64,000 bases of DNA from Caenorhabditis remanei. Its lineage: Eukaryota; Nematoda; Chromadorea; Rhabditida; Rhabditidae. The stretch lies in NCBI RefSeq assembly GCF_010183535.1, contig NC_071333.1, positions 11,716,587 to 11,780,586 on the forward strand, given 5' to 3'. Below the pieces are notes generated by a model, which made no database searches, was not told where the DNA came from, and worked only from the letters and a program-made list of their open reading frames with translations. Below are positions 45,112 through 58,816 of the stretch, one piece after another (the first letter of the stretch is position 1; every line of letters begins with the position of its first letter). Made by a program: the position numbers and the translations under genes.

Positions 45112-48100
45112 TCAGGCGGAAGTCGTTGCTTGAGTACTATGATCCGCAAAGATGACATGGGTCGTGAACATGTATTTCTCTCCGCATTGAGTTCCGCATA
45201 ATGCACATTTGAACGGATCACCTTCAGAGTGAAGACTTTTATGGAGCAGGTACATTGTGTTGTCAAAGAACACCATTCCACAATGACAACATTCCTGAAA
45301 AATTGAAAAACCCATTATTTTCTGAGATTTATTTTGTTGATTATCTTCTTTTTCTAATTGTGTACATGAATTGATAAGGATGATGATAGAATCCATCATT
45401 CCTTCCTACACCCTTTTTTTGGTTGATTGTGAAATAAAATCAAACTTGTGACAGTGACACAAAATTGCCGACAGGAAAAGAACTTATCAAACTATACATG
45501 TTGTAATGTTCGGTTTTTCTATCTCTCTCTCTATTTGAGAACGTTCCTAATTTTGCATCAAATTGATGATTTTCCGCCTCTATCCGACAAGTTTTTTTAG
45601 ATGTACTGATTAGATTGATTTATGTTCCAATACTGGCGTATGATGTATATTAGAAGACATAAACAGAATAAGTTCTTTCGGTGATAAAAAACTTTTGAAT
45701 CCCTAAAGAACTACTTTCCCGAGAAGTAAAATAACTTGGAGATGACTATGTTTTTGACATTCCGAAAACAAGATGACGATATGTTTGCTTTGCGAATCTT
45801 GAGATTTTTCAAACATCTGTCATTATCTCCGCACTTACCACATTCTCCTCGTCGTCTTTTTCCGGAGAAGGAGATTTCTCCTTGTCCATTAGAGATAATG
45901 TTGAGTCATTGACAGGTGGGGAATGCGACTGGTCACTGGGGCTCGGAGCACTGACGCTGACTGAACTAGAAGTTTGCTCAGACCACAGCTGTACTTGCTC
46001 CTGTTTCACCATGGCGGCTACTGACGGAATGTTGTGAAGTGACTGAAAAAGTGGACGTTTGAACCTTAAACTGAAAATAGGACTATATACCGGTAATGGC
46101 ATGCTTGGGATGTTGAGCAATCGAGGGATATTTTCTCCGAACCCTCCAAACTGATTCATTTGGTTGAGACACATCAACAATATGTCGGGGCTTGCCATTG
46201 GGAAACTTGGAGGCTGTAATATACACAGTGTAAACAATTTCGAAAAAAAGTTGAAATTCGAAACAGTGTAACATAGTCATTAGAGATGTGACTCACAATT
46301 TTGTCGAACTCTGAGGATGTTGAATTGTCTGAAGTATCAGTGTTCGGAGGGCTGAACTCTGTTTTCACCATTCTTTGTAACTGTTCTGATATAGTTAAAC
46401 TAGCAGGGTCCATAGGTAGGACGTTTCCATTTGATAACTTCTTCCTCTTGGCAGCATTTTCTTTTTTCGGAGAACCCTGAAAAACAGACATAGTTCATTC
46501 TCGGGATGTCACATGATTTTGAGAAAAAGTACGTCTCACGGGGCAACCCACTCCGAGAAATGGAAAAAAACATCATCTAATGATGTTCTGTTCCGTTTTT
46601 CTCACTAATAATGTGTTACAAAGAACCATTTTTCTCGCCTATTGTCTGGAATTATGTTCGTTACCTCAGGCTCGTCATGTCTCGTCTGGAAATGAAGGAG
46701 AAGACGTCGAGAATTGGCAAACATCAAATTACATCTTTTACATGATGCAGGATTCGTCGACGATATCGTGTGTGTTTCCTCTAAATGTGCTCGAAGTGCA
46801 TTATGCTGACTGAATTGCATATTACACAATGAAACAGGACAATCAAATCCGAAACCCGTCTTGATATGAGTCATGGAGTGCTCTTGCATCTGAAAATTGA
46901 ATAACAATGTCTATTGTCCCCCAATATGTTTTTTTGTCAACACACTATTCCGATTGTCTTAAAAATCGGTTTTCGCTTTCAATCACATTACAATTTTCTC
47001 CGGCCTTCCTTTCTCCTACAGTCTCTGATTCTCTCAGTTTTTTATATGAAAACCCCTTTCGGTGTGAGGGTGATGGCTTTCAACTTTTCGGGAACCAATC
47101 ATATAACACAGAGACGCAGCTAAAAAACCAGATAGCTGGTTTTCATCGTCTTTTTTTTTTAACTGATTGGCCTGGGGGTAAGGTACAGAGGAAAAGAGTG
47201 AAACTTTTAAGGAGACGTGGAGAAGATGCTAGGAAGTAGGATGAAGAGGATCTTCCGAAAAATGCGCGTGCCATCGTCAAGGTCTTTTACTTCTCGTTCA
47301 TCTTCGCCGACGACTTCGGAAGGCATGGAATAAGGGAGATGCGCCAACGAATTCCATATTCCGCGACATAACTTGACGCTACTGTCAAATTGGTTCTCTT
47401 TTCCTGTTTTCTGGAGGCTCGTCGACCTTCAAGAACGGTTTCGGTCAAACAGATATGATCAAAGCAGAATGAGAGAGCGCTCGGTGAATTGTTTACGGTG
47501 TCTTCTTCTTTTTTTCCAACTTTCGTCTGGACACGTCGCCATGCCTTTCTTTCCGGGAAAGCGAAAATCCAAATTGAAAAACGACCTTCGCGCGGAAAGT
47601 GGGAGAGAGGGGGGCCCCCGATTCGCTTTTCTTACGGGGGGAGATCAGTTTCACTTTCGATTTGATTACGTAAATCGGAAGATAAAACACGATTTTTGAG
47701 TTGCGGAAGACAGCTTCTTACGCAACCGTCCGCCGTTAAATAGGCTGGGAAGTCATCGGCAATAAAAATCAAAAAGACGCCAGACACCATACCTGATCTT
47801 TCCTGAAAAATCGCTTCTTGCAAAAACGACACTCGTAAGGCTTCACACCGCTGTGTCGCATCCGATGACGATGCATGTTAGCCTGAAAACGAAACATCGA
47901 TAAACCAATAAGAGAAAGTGAAAAAATCGTAGAAGGAAGGAATAAAACACAGGAGATCAATCAGCAATTGTATTTGATTTGATTTGTAATTTTAAATCAA
48001 TTTGAAAGTTTTCAAATGTCTAGGTATACAATCAGAAGCTTGAGATCAAATGCTCCAAACCAAGGATTGGACTCTGAGTCCCTAAACAGTAACTCTCGTG

Positions 48101-49945
48101 CGTAATACCCTTTCCTTCATAAATTTCGCCCTTTAACGAGTCAACTTGTGCTCACCTTCTGACTGAACTGCATTTTACAGATATCGCACTGGTACATTTG
48201 GCCTTGGTGTCGTTCATGCGCTTCCTGAAATGTTCAAGAATCTTATTGGCGTGTCATGTGATTTCTAAGGTCATCACGTTTTTTGTACTGCCCCCGTATC
48301 TGGTCTTCCCGTTTCTTTTTCCAAAAACGTCTCCCTCCTCTTCTTCTTCAATTCCCTACCATCCCATCTATTCCCATCCTATCAAACCCGCTTGATGTCA
48401 TGTCTTTACTTTACCAAAAATGCTGGCGTCCCTTTCACCAGTTCCCCCCGTTCTCCTCCGACTGGCCTTAACCAATTAGGATGACACCGGCTCACATGAA
48501 AGGCAACATCCTTAAGAGGAAAAGCCAATATGAGGAGCGTCGTCTTCTCCCATACTACTCTTATCCTACTCGACGACTCTTCCCGATGACCGTTCGGGAA
48601 GTGATGGGTTCGGAGGACAAAAACACAAAAAACAGTGGAGATAAATAAGAGACGCAGTAAACTGGACAGTCAATAGAAAGTAAACAGTAGTTAGTGAGAA
48701 AAGCGGCAAGAAGCGGATGGGTGGAAGAGAAAGGTTATGGAGTGTTGACTTACTGGACCCATCTCGCTGGGAATGGTAGAAGAATAAGGCGGATATTTTG
48801 TGGAGGGAAACATTACTTTTTCTAGACAGACAAGCCAGTTGTTATTTTCATTTATTCGAGAATTTATCTCGGATAGATAGCATTATTTGGAGTTGACCCC
48901 CCTCGGGTATATACTATTCCATATTATACTGTACTTAACCCAACCTAATTGCATTCACGTCAGTATTTTTTGGGTTGCCCTATTATTCCACAAGAGAAAG
49001 CTTCGAAGAAAGAGAAATCCTTGAACCTACCAAGTGGCTTTTCATGTGTTGCGACATACAAGTGGTAAAATTGCAGTGAGGGCAAACGTGTACTTGCTTT
49101 TGTCCTTTTGTACCTGGTTCTCCTGAAACGTTGAGTATCATGAAATCAAGAATATCTAACTAAAACATTGGAACAGAAACCAACAATACAAAAATAACAA
49201 AATGAAAAGCAACCAAAACAATTTAAAAAATAGAAAAACTCACTTTTTCCAAGAGTATTTGTGATTTCCGTTATTGTTATAGGATCAAGCAGCTCTTCGG
49301 AATCAGGACTAGGGGTTGGATCTGATGGCGGTGTTGACCTAGGGGACGGTGTCGATGACTGAATTCCATCACCCCATTCAATTGTCTGAAAACTGTGATC
49401 TCAATGTTTCTGATGAATCTCAGGGGGTATGTCTGGAAGACCTGTTACAACGTCACTATATCTTTTCGTTCTTCTTCTGCCTTTTTTTCTTTTCCTCGTT
49501 CTACCTCCAGCACTAATTAACCAAACATGACATTATGACGCAAAACTTTTTTCCTTAGTGTCATTCCCCGGATGTTTAACATAACTTACCTGAGAATTGG
49601 ACATTTCTCCACTCGAAGACCGACTGTGCTCTGACTCGTGTTTCTCTGTAAAAGAAAGAAGTAGACGGAACAGAAGTGAATGTTGCATAAGTGAAGAAAA
49701 AAGTGTCATTGAAGTAGAAGCAAACGGTTAATGGGTTGAAGCCTTCAAAACCGCAACAAATCCGAAATTTTACGGGTTTGTCTTTTCTGAGATGTGAAAA
49801 AAGATGGACAAAGCGAGGAGGCGAATGTTTCGAACGAATTGACATTCATGTATCTCCGAACAGGTTGGTTACCTATATGTCCTTGAAACTCGGAAAATAC
49901 AGTAGTCGTGAATCCGCATTCTGTGCAAGCGTTCAGTTCATCCAT
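45112..49945 (-). CDS. ztf-16: Hunchback/Ikaros-like C2H2 zinc-finger transcription factor, probably ZTF-16
   Basis: Eleven minus-strand exons join in phase: 49945-49873, 49645-49590, 49385-49244, 49122-49031, 48224-48156, 47882-47793, 46889-46665, 46476-46297, 46213-46091, 46042-45839 and 45294-45112, giving 478 residues. Eight fingers are visible: N-terminal CTECGFTT, then CPHCNFTT, CDICKMQF, CRFCKKRF, CPVSLCNMQF and CKRCNLMF in a central block, and a C-terminal pair (CCHCGMVFFDNTMYLLH; CALCGTQCGEKYMFTTH). The C-terminal pair is the dimerisation module of Hunchback and Ikaros. Between them are Ser/Pro-rich linkers, one carrying a KRKK basic patch. C. elegans has two such genes, ehn-3 and ztf-16; ztf-16 is X-linked, which fits the neighbours. 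Known roles there are in somatic gonad precursors and glia. The ATG follows a TTTCAG acceptor, so trans-splicing or an upstream exon is likely, and longer isoforms are possible. Confidence 0.88.
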
Positions 49946-52900
49946 TGTTGAGATCACTGAAATGATAAGCCATTGCAAAAACCGACAAAACCCACACAGA
50001 ATTTGGTAATGAGAAACGACAAGGAAGCGATGGCAAAAATAAGGAGAGGAAAAAGATGAGGGAAAATGTAGGAATACGGCACAACGGAACTTGCACAAAA
50101 TAATCAGCCGTGTTTACGGATGAAAGAAGATAAGAAAGGAAATGTATAGGAAATGGTAACGGAGCGGATATAGGAGAATGGAAAAAAGAGTTGGCTGGAA
50201 AAATATTTACTACTAAAAGACAGAAAGCGGAGGAGGCAGGAGAAAGGAGGAGTCAGATCCATACCAAGGTGATAATCTGGCTTCCAACATAATCACTTTG
50301 ACGAGCATTTACAAAGAGCCAATAATTGTAGGTTACATGCCTGGATACGGAAAAAAACGGAGAAAGCAGTAATTTATGGATGGCTTTTTTCTTCTCTACT
50401 GCTCGGAATAGCAGTAGTTATGAGTGTGTTTGACTTACTGAGCCTGGTCCACAGTTTTGAGAGCAGCTAGTGACCTCGGCTTAGTTGTTTGTCATCTTGC
50501 GGCGGCGAAGGACCGAGATACGGTTTCCGGGTTTGGCCAAACATCTCAACTCGATGCCTCCCGTACTCCATAAGCTGCTTCTCCGGATTTGACTTACACT
50601 CACAGACGACGAGCTACTGTGTGCTTACCATATTGGCAGGAGAAGAGGTAAGGTGTGCACAGGAAGAAAGTGAAGAGGCCATCGGATATATCGGTTACGG
50701 TTTGAATGTCAATTCAGAAGATTGAACGTATAATAAAATATTATGGATTGATTATCTCATCCAGACATGTTCTGTGTAAGATATGAAACATCAAAACATA
50801 GACTATTACACAAATGATGTATCATGAAACACGAATTACAATTTCATAGTTTTGGTAGTTTCAGTCTTCACTAGAACTAAATGATTTCTCATGTTCTGGA
50901 TCTAAAATTGCTCATTCCGTTACAAGTCTCACAGACAAAAAACGAGATCTCAAGAATGAGAAGTGGTAGGGGGATTATAGCACAATTATGTTCAATGAAG
51001 GATTGCATGGACATGAGAACACTGGATTACTGTCAATTGCGCGTAACCAGTATAAGTTCGAGAAACGCAGGAAGAGATGGCTAATATGGACAGATGGTGC
51101 TAACAGGTAATTGAGATGACTGAAGAGTTGCGAGACAAACATGTCCTCGTGTTGCATGGTGTCACATTTATTGAAAAAAAAACTGAGAGGAATGGGTATT
51201 CTGTCAGGAAGAGGGTTATTTTGGGGGTTGGGCCAAGAGAGGAGGGAGCAGAAGCTTGTAGACAGACCCAGTGATGAGGAGGAGGAGAATGGTGAAAAAA
51301 GGAGGAGAAAGGAGAATCAGGATTACTGTAGAACTAAGAGTGCAAAAGCTGGCATAGTGATACGACGCGGACTACACCTGGGGGTGGCAGGGCGGAAAAA
51401 CGACTTTACGCGGATGGCAATGAAAAAATGAGATGTAGGGATCGGGGGGAGGAGGTGACGGTTTCTGAATGGCATTTACAAGCAGTGAGGGAATAGAGAG
51501 ATAGTGCGGGTGTCGCGGGGTGCCAAACAAGCTTTTTTGGGAATACGATGAAGAAAAAAGAAGAGGAAAAAGCGATGTAGAAGAAGAAACTGTCGATGGC
51601 AGCGGCAGTGGCGGCAAGCAGCAACGGGCATCATGTCTATCTGCCGCCGTGGGCGCAAGATGTAAAGAAAAAAATCGAGCTGCGCACATCATCAGAAAAA
51701 CGCAGCCCATCCTTCTCCCCCACACACACCGTTTAGTTCGGAAGAAAGAGAATGAAAAAATTGGAGAGAAGGACTGGGGGAGGAGGGATGCCGTTGCGGG
51801 TGGCCTAGAAGGTCGGCAAGGTTAAAGTGAAGACGACGGGATCTTTTCAGACCATACTAGCTGCAGCAGAGAGACTTCCTCCCTCTCCGCACTATGCCTC
51901 CTCCTTACGATGAAAAAAACCCGGTTTTTTGTGGCAGTGAGAAGAGCGTCTGGAACATAGTAATGACCTTCCAATAGATAAGGCATGTGGAATTACAATT
52001 GGATGAACATTTGGGAAAACGTCAAAAAAAGAGATGGAAAAAAACGGAGGGAGAACAAGTGATTTTAGCGATCTCGTGGTTTCCGAAGTGTGTACATCAT
52101 CCATGTATCATCTGTTTTTTTAGGAGATGTTACATATTTAGAGACAAGGATGTTATATAGTGTTAATGTTGGCATAGGGAAAGTGTGTCTTCCTCCGGTA
52201 TGTTCTATCACATCCATGTCTCATCAAACATCTAAGCAAATCACTCTCACACAAAAACGCCTGTTTCATAACCTTCCAGGAAAAGAATCACTTGACATTC
52301 GTTAATTGCTTTGACAAGATAGTTACCAAAATCAAAAACCGGTACTGTTTGATATCCCAAATTGATTTTCACGAACTTTGATAAAACTTCGGGAAACACT
52401 CAGCGGTATCTAAGATATGAGAGGGCGGAGCGTCAAAAAGGTGTGACTGTTGAAAATCAAGATAAGAAGTTTGGACAAAATTTGATAGTGATGGAACTGT
52501 TAAACTAATCTAAGTTCTCGAGAACAATTTAAGAAGTTTTCTTCACAAACACTGGAAGATGATGTCTCGATAACTTCGACCTTGGACTTAGATGTGAAAA
52601 ATACACTTTGTCGTTTTTTTCCTTGGATGATAACCAGAAAACAGGAATTGGAATTTTTGCCACTTTAGGAAGCGACAGTCCTCCTCATCAAGGTTCCTCC
52701 TACTTTCTTCTCCTCATGAACCTTGGATTGGAAAAGAGATAGTGTTTTCTCTCAATAAGACTGAGTCATGTTTAAAAACGGTGTCGCATCAACAAAAATG
52801 AAGTTTCATGCAACAGAAATTATGAGAAATGTGAAAATATTACTCAGCTGGACCAACTTCACAAAAAGTCTTTTGAATAGATTCAAAAGACACTGTCTAC

Positions 52901-55709
52901 AAAAAACTAAGAGAGTAAACAATATGCACCTGAAGGATATCCAGAAAAAGGTTATCCTGAAGACAACGAGCAAAAAAAACTTTATGATCGAATTTGGAGC
53001 CGCCGAGAATTAAAAAGCCGTGGCCGGCTGATTAGATTAGTAGGCAAAAGCACAAACTCTCCTCGAACTCTGCAACTATCCGATTCATGGAATTTTTGTC
53101 TAGTTGACTTGTTTGATTGATAACTAAGATAAAAAGTTTTCCGCGTACTCCCTCCGAAAAACTTTTGGATTTTTCTCATGTCAAGGAATATGTGGGAGGA
53201 GAGAAGGAGGAAAAATTACTATGGTCGAGTGAACCCTAAGGTATGAGCTCATTAGCAACAGGAAAAGGTATCCGATTCGACGAATCTTCCACGCCAACTT
53301 ACTATGAGTTGTCATCCACAGAGGGAGGAGAAGCAGGAGAAAAGCTACAGAAGGCATGAAGAGGAAAAAATAAGAGGATACATCTCTAGTGGCGCGTTCA
53401 CAAACATTGACATTTTTGAACATTTCTTTGAAGGTACCGAATGTGAATCAGTAAGAACTCTGGAGTTCGTGTATACCTTGAGAGGAATTCTCCAGTCTCT
53501 GGCGCTAACTTCAAAGGTGTCTTCTCACAAGGGCGCCAACTATAAGCAAGTGTTAAACAAACGTTAGTAAGGTCAGTCGGCTCGTGTTGATGTAGTGTCC
53601 AGGAGAAGCCGAACAATGTTTGAATAAGATTAGAAGGAAATAACTTTTTTGAAGCTACCTGGAATATTTCGGCAAACCTACATAACATGTTTTCCATTCC
53701 TCATTTTTTCAAGACGTTCCATACTTATTTGAGCATCACTAATTAGGAACAAAAGGAAGATAAGGTGTATCCTATGATTTTAAAAACAAGGTATCATCAA
53801 GCTACAGGAATCTTGTTACACGTGATTTCAAGAATACTCACCTTTTGTTGAAAGTGAAATATTATGAACAGGCATCACTGAAGATAGTGAAGGCTAGAAA
53901 TGGTCCACCGCTTCTGAGTAACGCGGATAACAACTTAGTACGTTGAATAACATAAGATGTTTTTGAGGATGGCAGCTGTCACTGTTTTTCACTTCCATTT
54001 TTTGTCCACTCAGACAGACAACTATAATTGAAAGAAAGAAGATTTCGAAAACGAGGCGGCTATAACAATCTGGACTTGAATGGATATATACGACTGGAGG
54101 AATTCTTTCTGATTTTCCACAGAACATGATCGTGTACCGTAATCCGTAGGCGGTTATGGCTGGCCGAACAATCCGTGCCACAGGCCGGAGAGAGCGTACA
54201 AGTATACTTGTGCAGTTTGCGATGTGAGCGAGGGATTTTGAGGATTATCCGTCCTGTAGTGCGTCCCAAACCACCACTCACTTTTGGGAGACACTTAACA
54301 ATCGGTTCCGAATCCGAAATCCGACTGGAAACTGTTCGGCATACCAGTTATAACTGAATCCGAATCCGCCGGATTTTTGTTAAAACGCCGCATTGAGAAA
54401 CATTGTTTCCACCAAGCCCTTATTGGTGTTCGCTTGATGTTCCATTCAAAAAAAATGAGTGGCAAAAATGATAGACTGATTGGGATCATTATCGTGCAAA
54501 AATAACATGACCAGAAAAAGCATAAACTATTAGAAAAGTTTTCAAGTATGAAAATTCAACTGAGAGCAGAACAAAAATTAGTGATAACTAATTGAGAGAA
54601 ACAAGAAAAAAGAACTACAAGGAGGAATGCAGTCTATACTTGCCAAATACCTGCCACGATTTATGAATCCACCCACTGTATTAGGATTAATACGTATTTC
54701 TTATTACGCATACCATGGATGTGTGCACACAACCGGTGCAGATCGATTCTTCTCTTCTTTTTCTGAAGAAGATGAGAAGAGAATACAGCCAAAATGAAAA
54801 TGAGCTTAAGCTTGTCGAATAGACATATGTAATAAAGATGACAAAGGTCACTGAACTCTTTTCGGAAGAGCACGGTCAAATAGGTTTTATTACACTTTTG
54901 ATGACAGCTGCACTCTTTTACGAAAACCAAGCTCTTCCGTTTTTGTTTTTAGCGATTGCCCACCATCTGTGTCAAAAAGATTTAGTGGTTTTCATAAAAA
55001 GTGAAAACTATGTTGATACCAGAATCATTCAAAAAACAGACTTGTCAAAAATCGGCCCGGCCCGTTTTGAACCGTCGGGACGGGGTCAGAAATTGGTACC
55101 AATTTTCCAAAACTTAGTGAAATTTCAGAGGGACGTGCTTAAATTATCATACATATTTAGTTTTTTATTGAATTCTGAACTTTTAGTTTAAAACTAGACT
55201 TTTCCAAAAAAGTACAAATATTTTCAAAAAAAAAGGTTTTTTGCATCAAAAAAAGGTCGAGCGGGCTTCGCCCAGTCTAAAAACATTTTGATTTTGACCC
55301 GGCCCTGCCCGTTAGAAGTTTGCATTTTAATATTTCCAGTTGGAAATTTTGAGGTCACTACATATGTTCCACAATTTGTTAGATTTGCAAGTTATTCATA
55401 AATTGTCTTCTTACAATGTAATTGAAATTTATTTTCTTTTCTCTTTTAAACAGCTCTCCAGTCTCCTCCTACACTATCAAATCTCACGATTGTCTCTTCT
55501 TCCCAGTCTACGGTAAACAATTGTCGTCAGTTCTCGTACATTGTACGCAATGCAGACATTTTCACTTCCCGGCAAAAGTTTCCCTTTCCGAACGGGTTCT
55601 TCTCATTATACCTTGGTTTTTTTTTTTTTGGAAAATTGCATCAGATAAAAATTTGAAAAAAGAATTCAAGTAGATTTGATTGTCTTTCAGGGAATTTCAC
55701 CTGTGAAAA
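49946..55709. other. Intergenic, upstream of the zinc-finger gene
   Basis: This is a 5.8 kb gene-poor stretch. Bases 51150-51830 are strongly purine-rich on the plus strand, giving overlapping frames on both strands without splice logic. A dispersed-repeat-like element lies at about 55040-55320. No gene seen. Regulatory sequence for the zinc-finger gene and possibly alternative 5' exons are expected here. Confidence 0.5.
55040..55320. repeat. Dispersed-repeat-like element with GGCCCGGCCCG-type ends
   Basis: CGGCCCGGCCCGTTTTGAACC near 55050 and ACCCGGCCCTGCCCGTTAGAA near 55297 form two related GC-rich blocks flanking an AT-rich core. A GCGGGCTTCGCCC hairpin lies at 55261-55273. The contrast with the surrounding AT-rich DNA suggests a mobile or dispersed repeat remnant. 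I see no coding capacity. Confidence 0.45.
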
Positions 55710-57809
55710 ATGGAGGAAGCGGACGCGTTTATCAGAGAGGCTTGCGGACATCTCGGATGGTATGTTTTAATGATTCAAACTGATCTGTCACAGTAAAAAA
55801 TTTGAATTTTCAGTTCATTCGCCGACGATGATGATTTCGAGTTCAGCACACCTCAGATTTTTGAGTTTCTAGTCAGGTAATGATTCATATGAAGTGCTTA
55901 CTCATACATTTATCATGTTTCAGATGTATTTGGAAAATTGATAGCAGCAGTAAAAAAGAAATTCCATCATATTCATATCCCAATATCATAACCGCTCGAC
56001 TTCATCTTGGAAATGCTATCTCCAACTATTTGCAAGTGAGAAACAACTCAAAACCCCTCTTTCTGTGAAATACAATTTCAATTATTCCAGAAACTTCGCA
56101 TACGCGGGGACACCGCCCTTCACACAGTCCTCTATGGCAATATCAACAATTTACGCAGCGCATTCATTGAGCTGATAAGAAAGTTGCCTGCCGACGCAAT
56201 TGAAACTGCATATCAAAGTAAACACTGATCCTCTTAATTACAAAAAAATCAATGAGTTTCAGATCAAGGTCATCAGTTTCTTCTGACTGCAATTGAAACT
56301 TTGGAATCGCAGCCGAGATGGGTCCCTGCCTATTGTCGTGGATTGATAAAAACAGAAGAATGGATTGTTCCAGATGTCAGTTCAACGAGTCGAAAGGAAT
56401 TTGATAAAATAAAAACTTTCAGAACGAACCGGAAGTGTTCACACTTGATCAGTTCGACAAGCCATCGATGTATTTCAATTCACGCCAATGGATTTCTCAA
56501 TATATCAACTCAAGTTGTGTAGACCAGAAGCCCGCACCTCGGCGCCCAAAGCCTGCACTCCCACCAAAACCAGTTTTTGTCGAAGGACAGACATTATCTG
56601 AAGGAGATCAGGTTGAAGAACCAGAACAAGTCCCTGATGAAGTTGATGAAAATGCACTTTTACAAGAAACGTACGATAAGAAATTGGAAGAATATAAAAA
56701 GGTACCTCTTCTGACTTATCGTCGCAGCCTCACTTCTTTTCTTTCAGTTGCGTGCAAAGCGTCTTGAAGTGGAAAAACAATGTCAAGAGTTGCAAAGTAA
56801 ATTGACGGAATATAGTCCTGAACTCATCGAGGCACTTCAAAATCCAGAGGACTATGTTAAAAAACTAACGGTAGGTTTAACAGTTTTCATTTTAGCCAAT
56901 TCATTTCTGTTTTTTAGGTGAAGATTGCCGAGTTGAATCAGCAGATGGAGGAAGACACTTTGACTCTGGAGAAAAGAAGTGAGGAGGCCGTTCTGAGAAA
57001 GTTGGAGTTGGCGAAGGAGATGAAGAAATCGGTATTTGTGTTTATTGATAGTTCTCATTCATCCTCATGTAACTTCAGGGTACGAATGATGAAGAAATGC
57101 GGACAGTGGAAGAGATGGAGTTGGCTTTGGTCGGGATGGATGACCGGATTGAAGAAAATCGTTTGCTGGCTGACAAGTTGGTGAGTTTCAGCTTCACGGC
57201 CTATCGGGAAATTTAACTTTTGGGTTTTAGAGAAAGAAACTGGCAAGAACAGATGAGAGTAATGTTAAGAAGTTGTATGAGTATGAGAAAAGAAGCAAAG
57301 ATTTGGATGAGATGGTACGAAAACAAGAAGAAGATATGATGAAGATGCAGGAAGAACGAACAACTCTTCGTGCCCAAGAAGAACGGGACAGTGAAGCTGT
57401 CAATAGATCCTTTGCTATCATTTACAATATTCTTCTTCAGGTTTGTCCATCATCTTATTATTACTGTTTTCTAGTTATTGAACTTTCAGCATTGTGATCA
57501 CTATCGTGGACGTTTGGCAATGGAATCATTCACCAGAATCCACTTGTACTGCATGGAAATATTGGAGATGTTGCGAGACAATGGTGCTCTGAAACAAACT
57601 GTCATGTTGCTCCAATCGGAGGTTTGTCATTTTAGGTATTCCACTTTCATACATTTCATTTTGTTTAGATTGATGTGGAAGAACAGAAGCAATACGATAA
57701 ACAGTTCAAGCTGTTAACTCAAGACTTCCGTGAGATTAGCGATTTGAACGATCAACTATTCTCTCAAATCAAACTGCAAAATCCTGATTTCCAACTGCCT
57801 GCTCAATAA
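55710..57809 (+). CDS. CCDC22: CCDC22 homologue, Commander/CCC complex subunit
   Basis: Twelve exons join in phase: 55710-55759, 55814-55876, 55924-56035, 56091-56217, 56263-56375, 56423-56701, 56748-56870, 56918-57031, 57079-57180, 57231-57440, 57490-57621 and 57669-57809, giving 521 residues (human CCDC22 has 627). The N-terminal calponin-homology-like domain has family landmarks: MEEAD at the start, ARLHLGNAI, LRSAFIELIRKLPADA and PRWVPAYCR. A proline-rich linker (PKPALPPKP) and a long coiled coil (about residues 230-480) follow. CCDC22 pairs with CCDC93 and COMMD proteins in the CCC complex, which works with Retriever and WASH in endosomal recycling. The ATG lies in the exon after the TTTCAG acceptor at 55685-55690. 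AATAAA occurs at 58138-58143. The missing residues relative to human are mostly in the linker. Confidence 0.9.
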
Positions 57810-58816
57810 TTCTTCCAACCTTCACTGCGTCACTCGAAATCGACATTTTTCACTACCATATAACCTAGTTTTTCTTTTCTTTATTTAACCTTGTGTCTTA
57901 TTAATCATTTCACGTTGTCATTTAAAATTTCCCACAATTCTTTGGATGGGAATAACCTTATGCTGTGATTGTAATCCGGTCTGAAAAGCATATTTTTGTC
58001 CCTCTCAACGCTCTCGCTGTCATTTGCCAACCACTTCCTCCCTTTCCTTATGTTGATTATCGTGATCCATAATTTCAGTCATTTTTCATATTTTGTTGTC
58101 ATTAAAATGTTGTTTTCTTAAACTTTGATTTCAGTACAATAAATAGTTTCGAGAAATGTCAGGAAAAACAAGAAATCAAAAAATTGAGTAGTCTTATCAA
58201 AGACGGAGGAAGAATCTTGACGTCATTTTGAAAGTTTCAACTGTTTTGGGCGCGTCTTGTCAGTTTGAGGAACGGAAGTGATTTCATGTGAATTATTTGC
58301 ATTTATCGGAATTATTTTAAATAATCTCTTCACATTGGAAAATAAGCTTTGGTTTACTTGTAGATGAAGGTAGTAACAGCACAATTTTAATACTATCTTT
58401 CAGAAATTTGCAAGCTAAACAAAAACTGAGAAAATGAAACTCTAGGAATCTGAAATAATGAAACTCATAAAAGAAATGAAATGAATCCAACTTTCTGTGG
58501 AATTTTTCAATCGGAAATCGAAGCGCAATAAAATTTGTTCTCCCCTCAGTAGAAGTGTTTAAAAAGAGCATTTCATTGCAATTTTTGATAAGAGTATTGG
58601 TTTATGACTGGACCGCTTGGGAGTATTAACTGGCAATATCATTTTCAAATGCTTTTCAGGGCGTGCCGTTTTTATACTTTTGGAGTTTGAGTGTCACCAA
58701 TTTGATAAATTTCTACACCGTTCTAACTTCAGTTTACTTTTTTCGGTTTATCGTTCTTTTCCCATTATTTTTTGCTGTTCTGAAATTCCAACAAGTGTAT
58801 TTGTCTTGTTGCAGTG
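57810..58816. other. Spacer between CCDC22 and EGF/VWA-like genes
   Basis: Contains the CCDC22 3' untranslated region (AATAAA at 58138-58143) and about 650 bases upstream of the next start. A pyrimidine-rich tract ends in TTGTTGCAG at 58806-58814, which serves as the acceptor (probably trans-spliced) two bases before ATG 58817. No other gene seen. Confidence 0.6.

Noticed and set aside
51141..51825. Several frames of 60-117 codons on both strands
   Set aside because: Compositional artefact of a G/A-rich region; frames overlap in all phases and have no exon logic.
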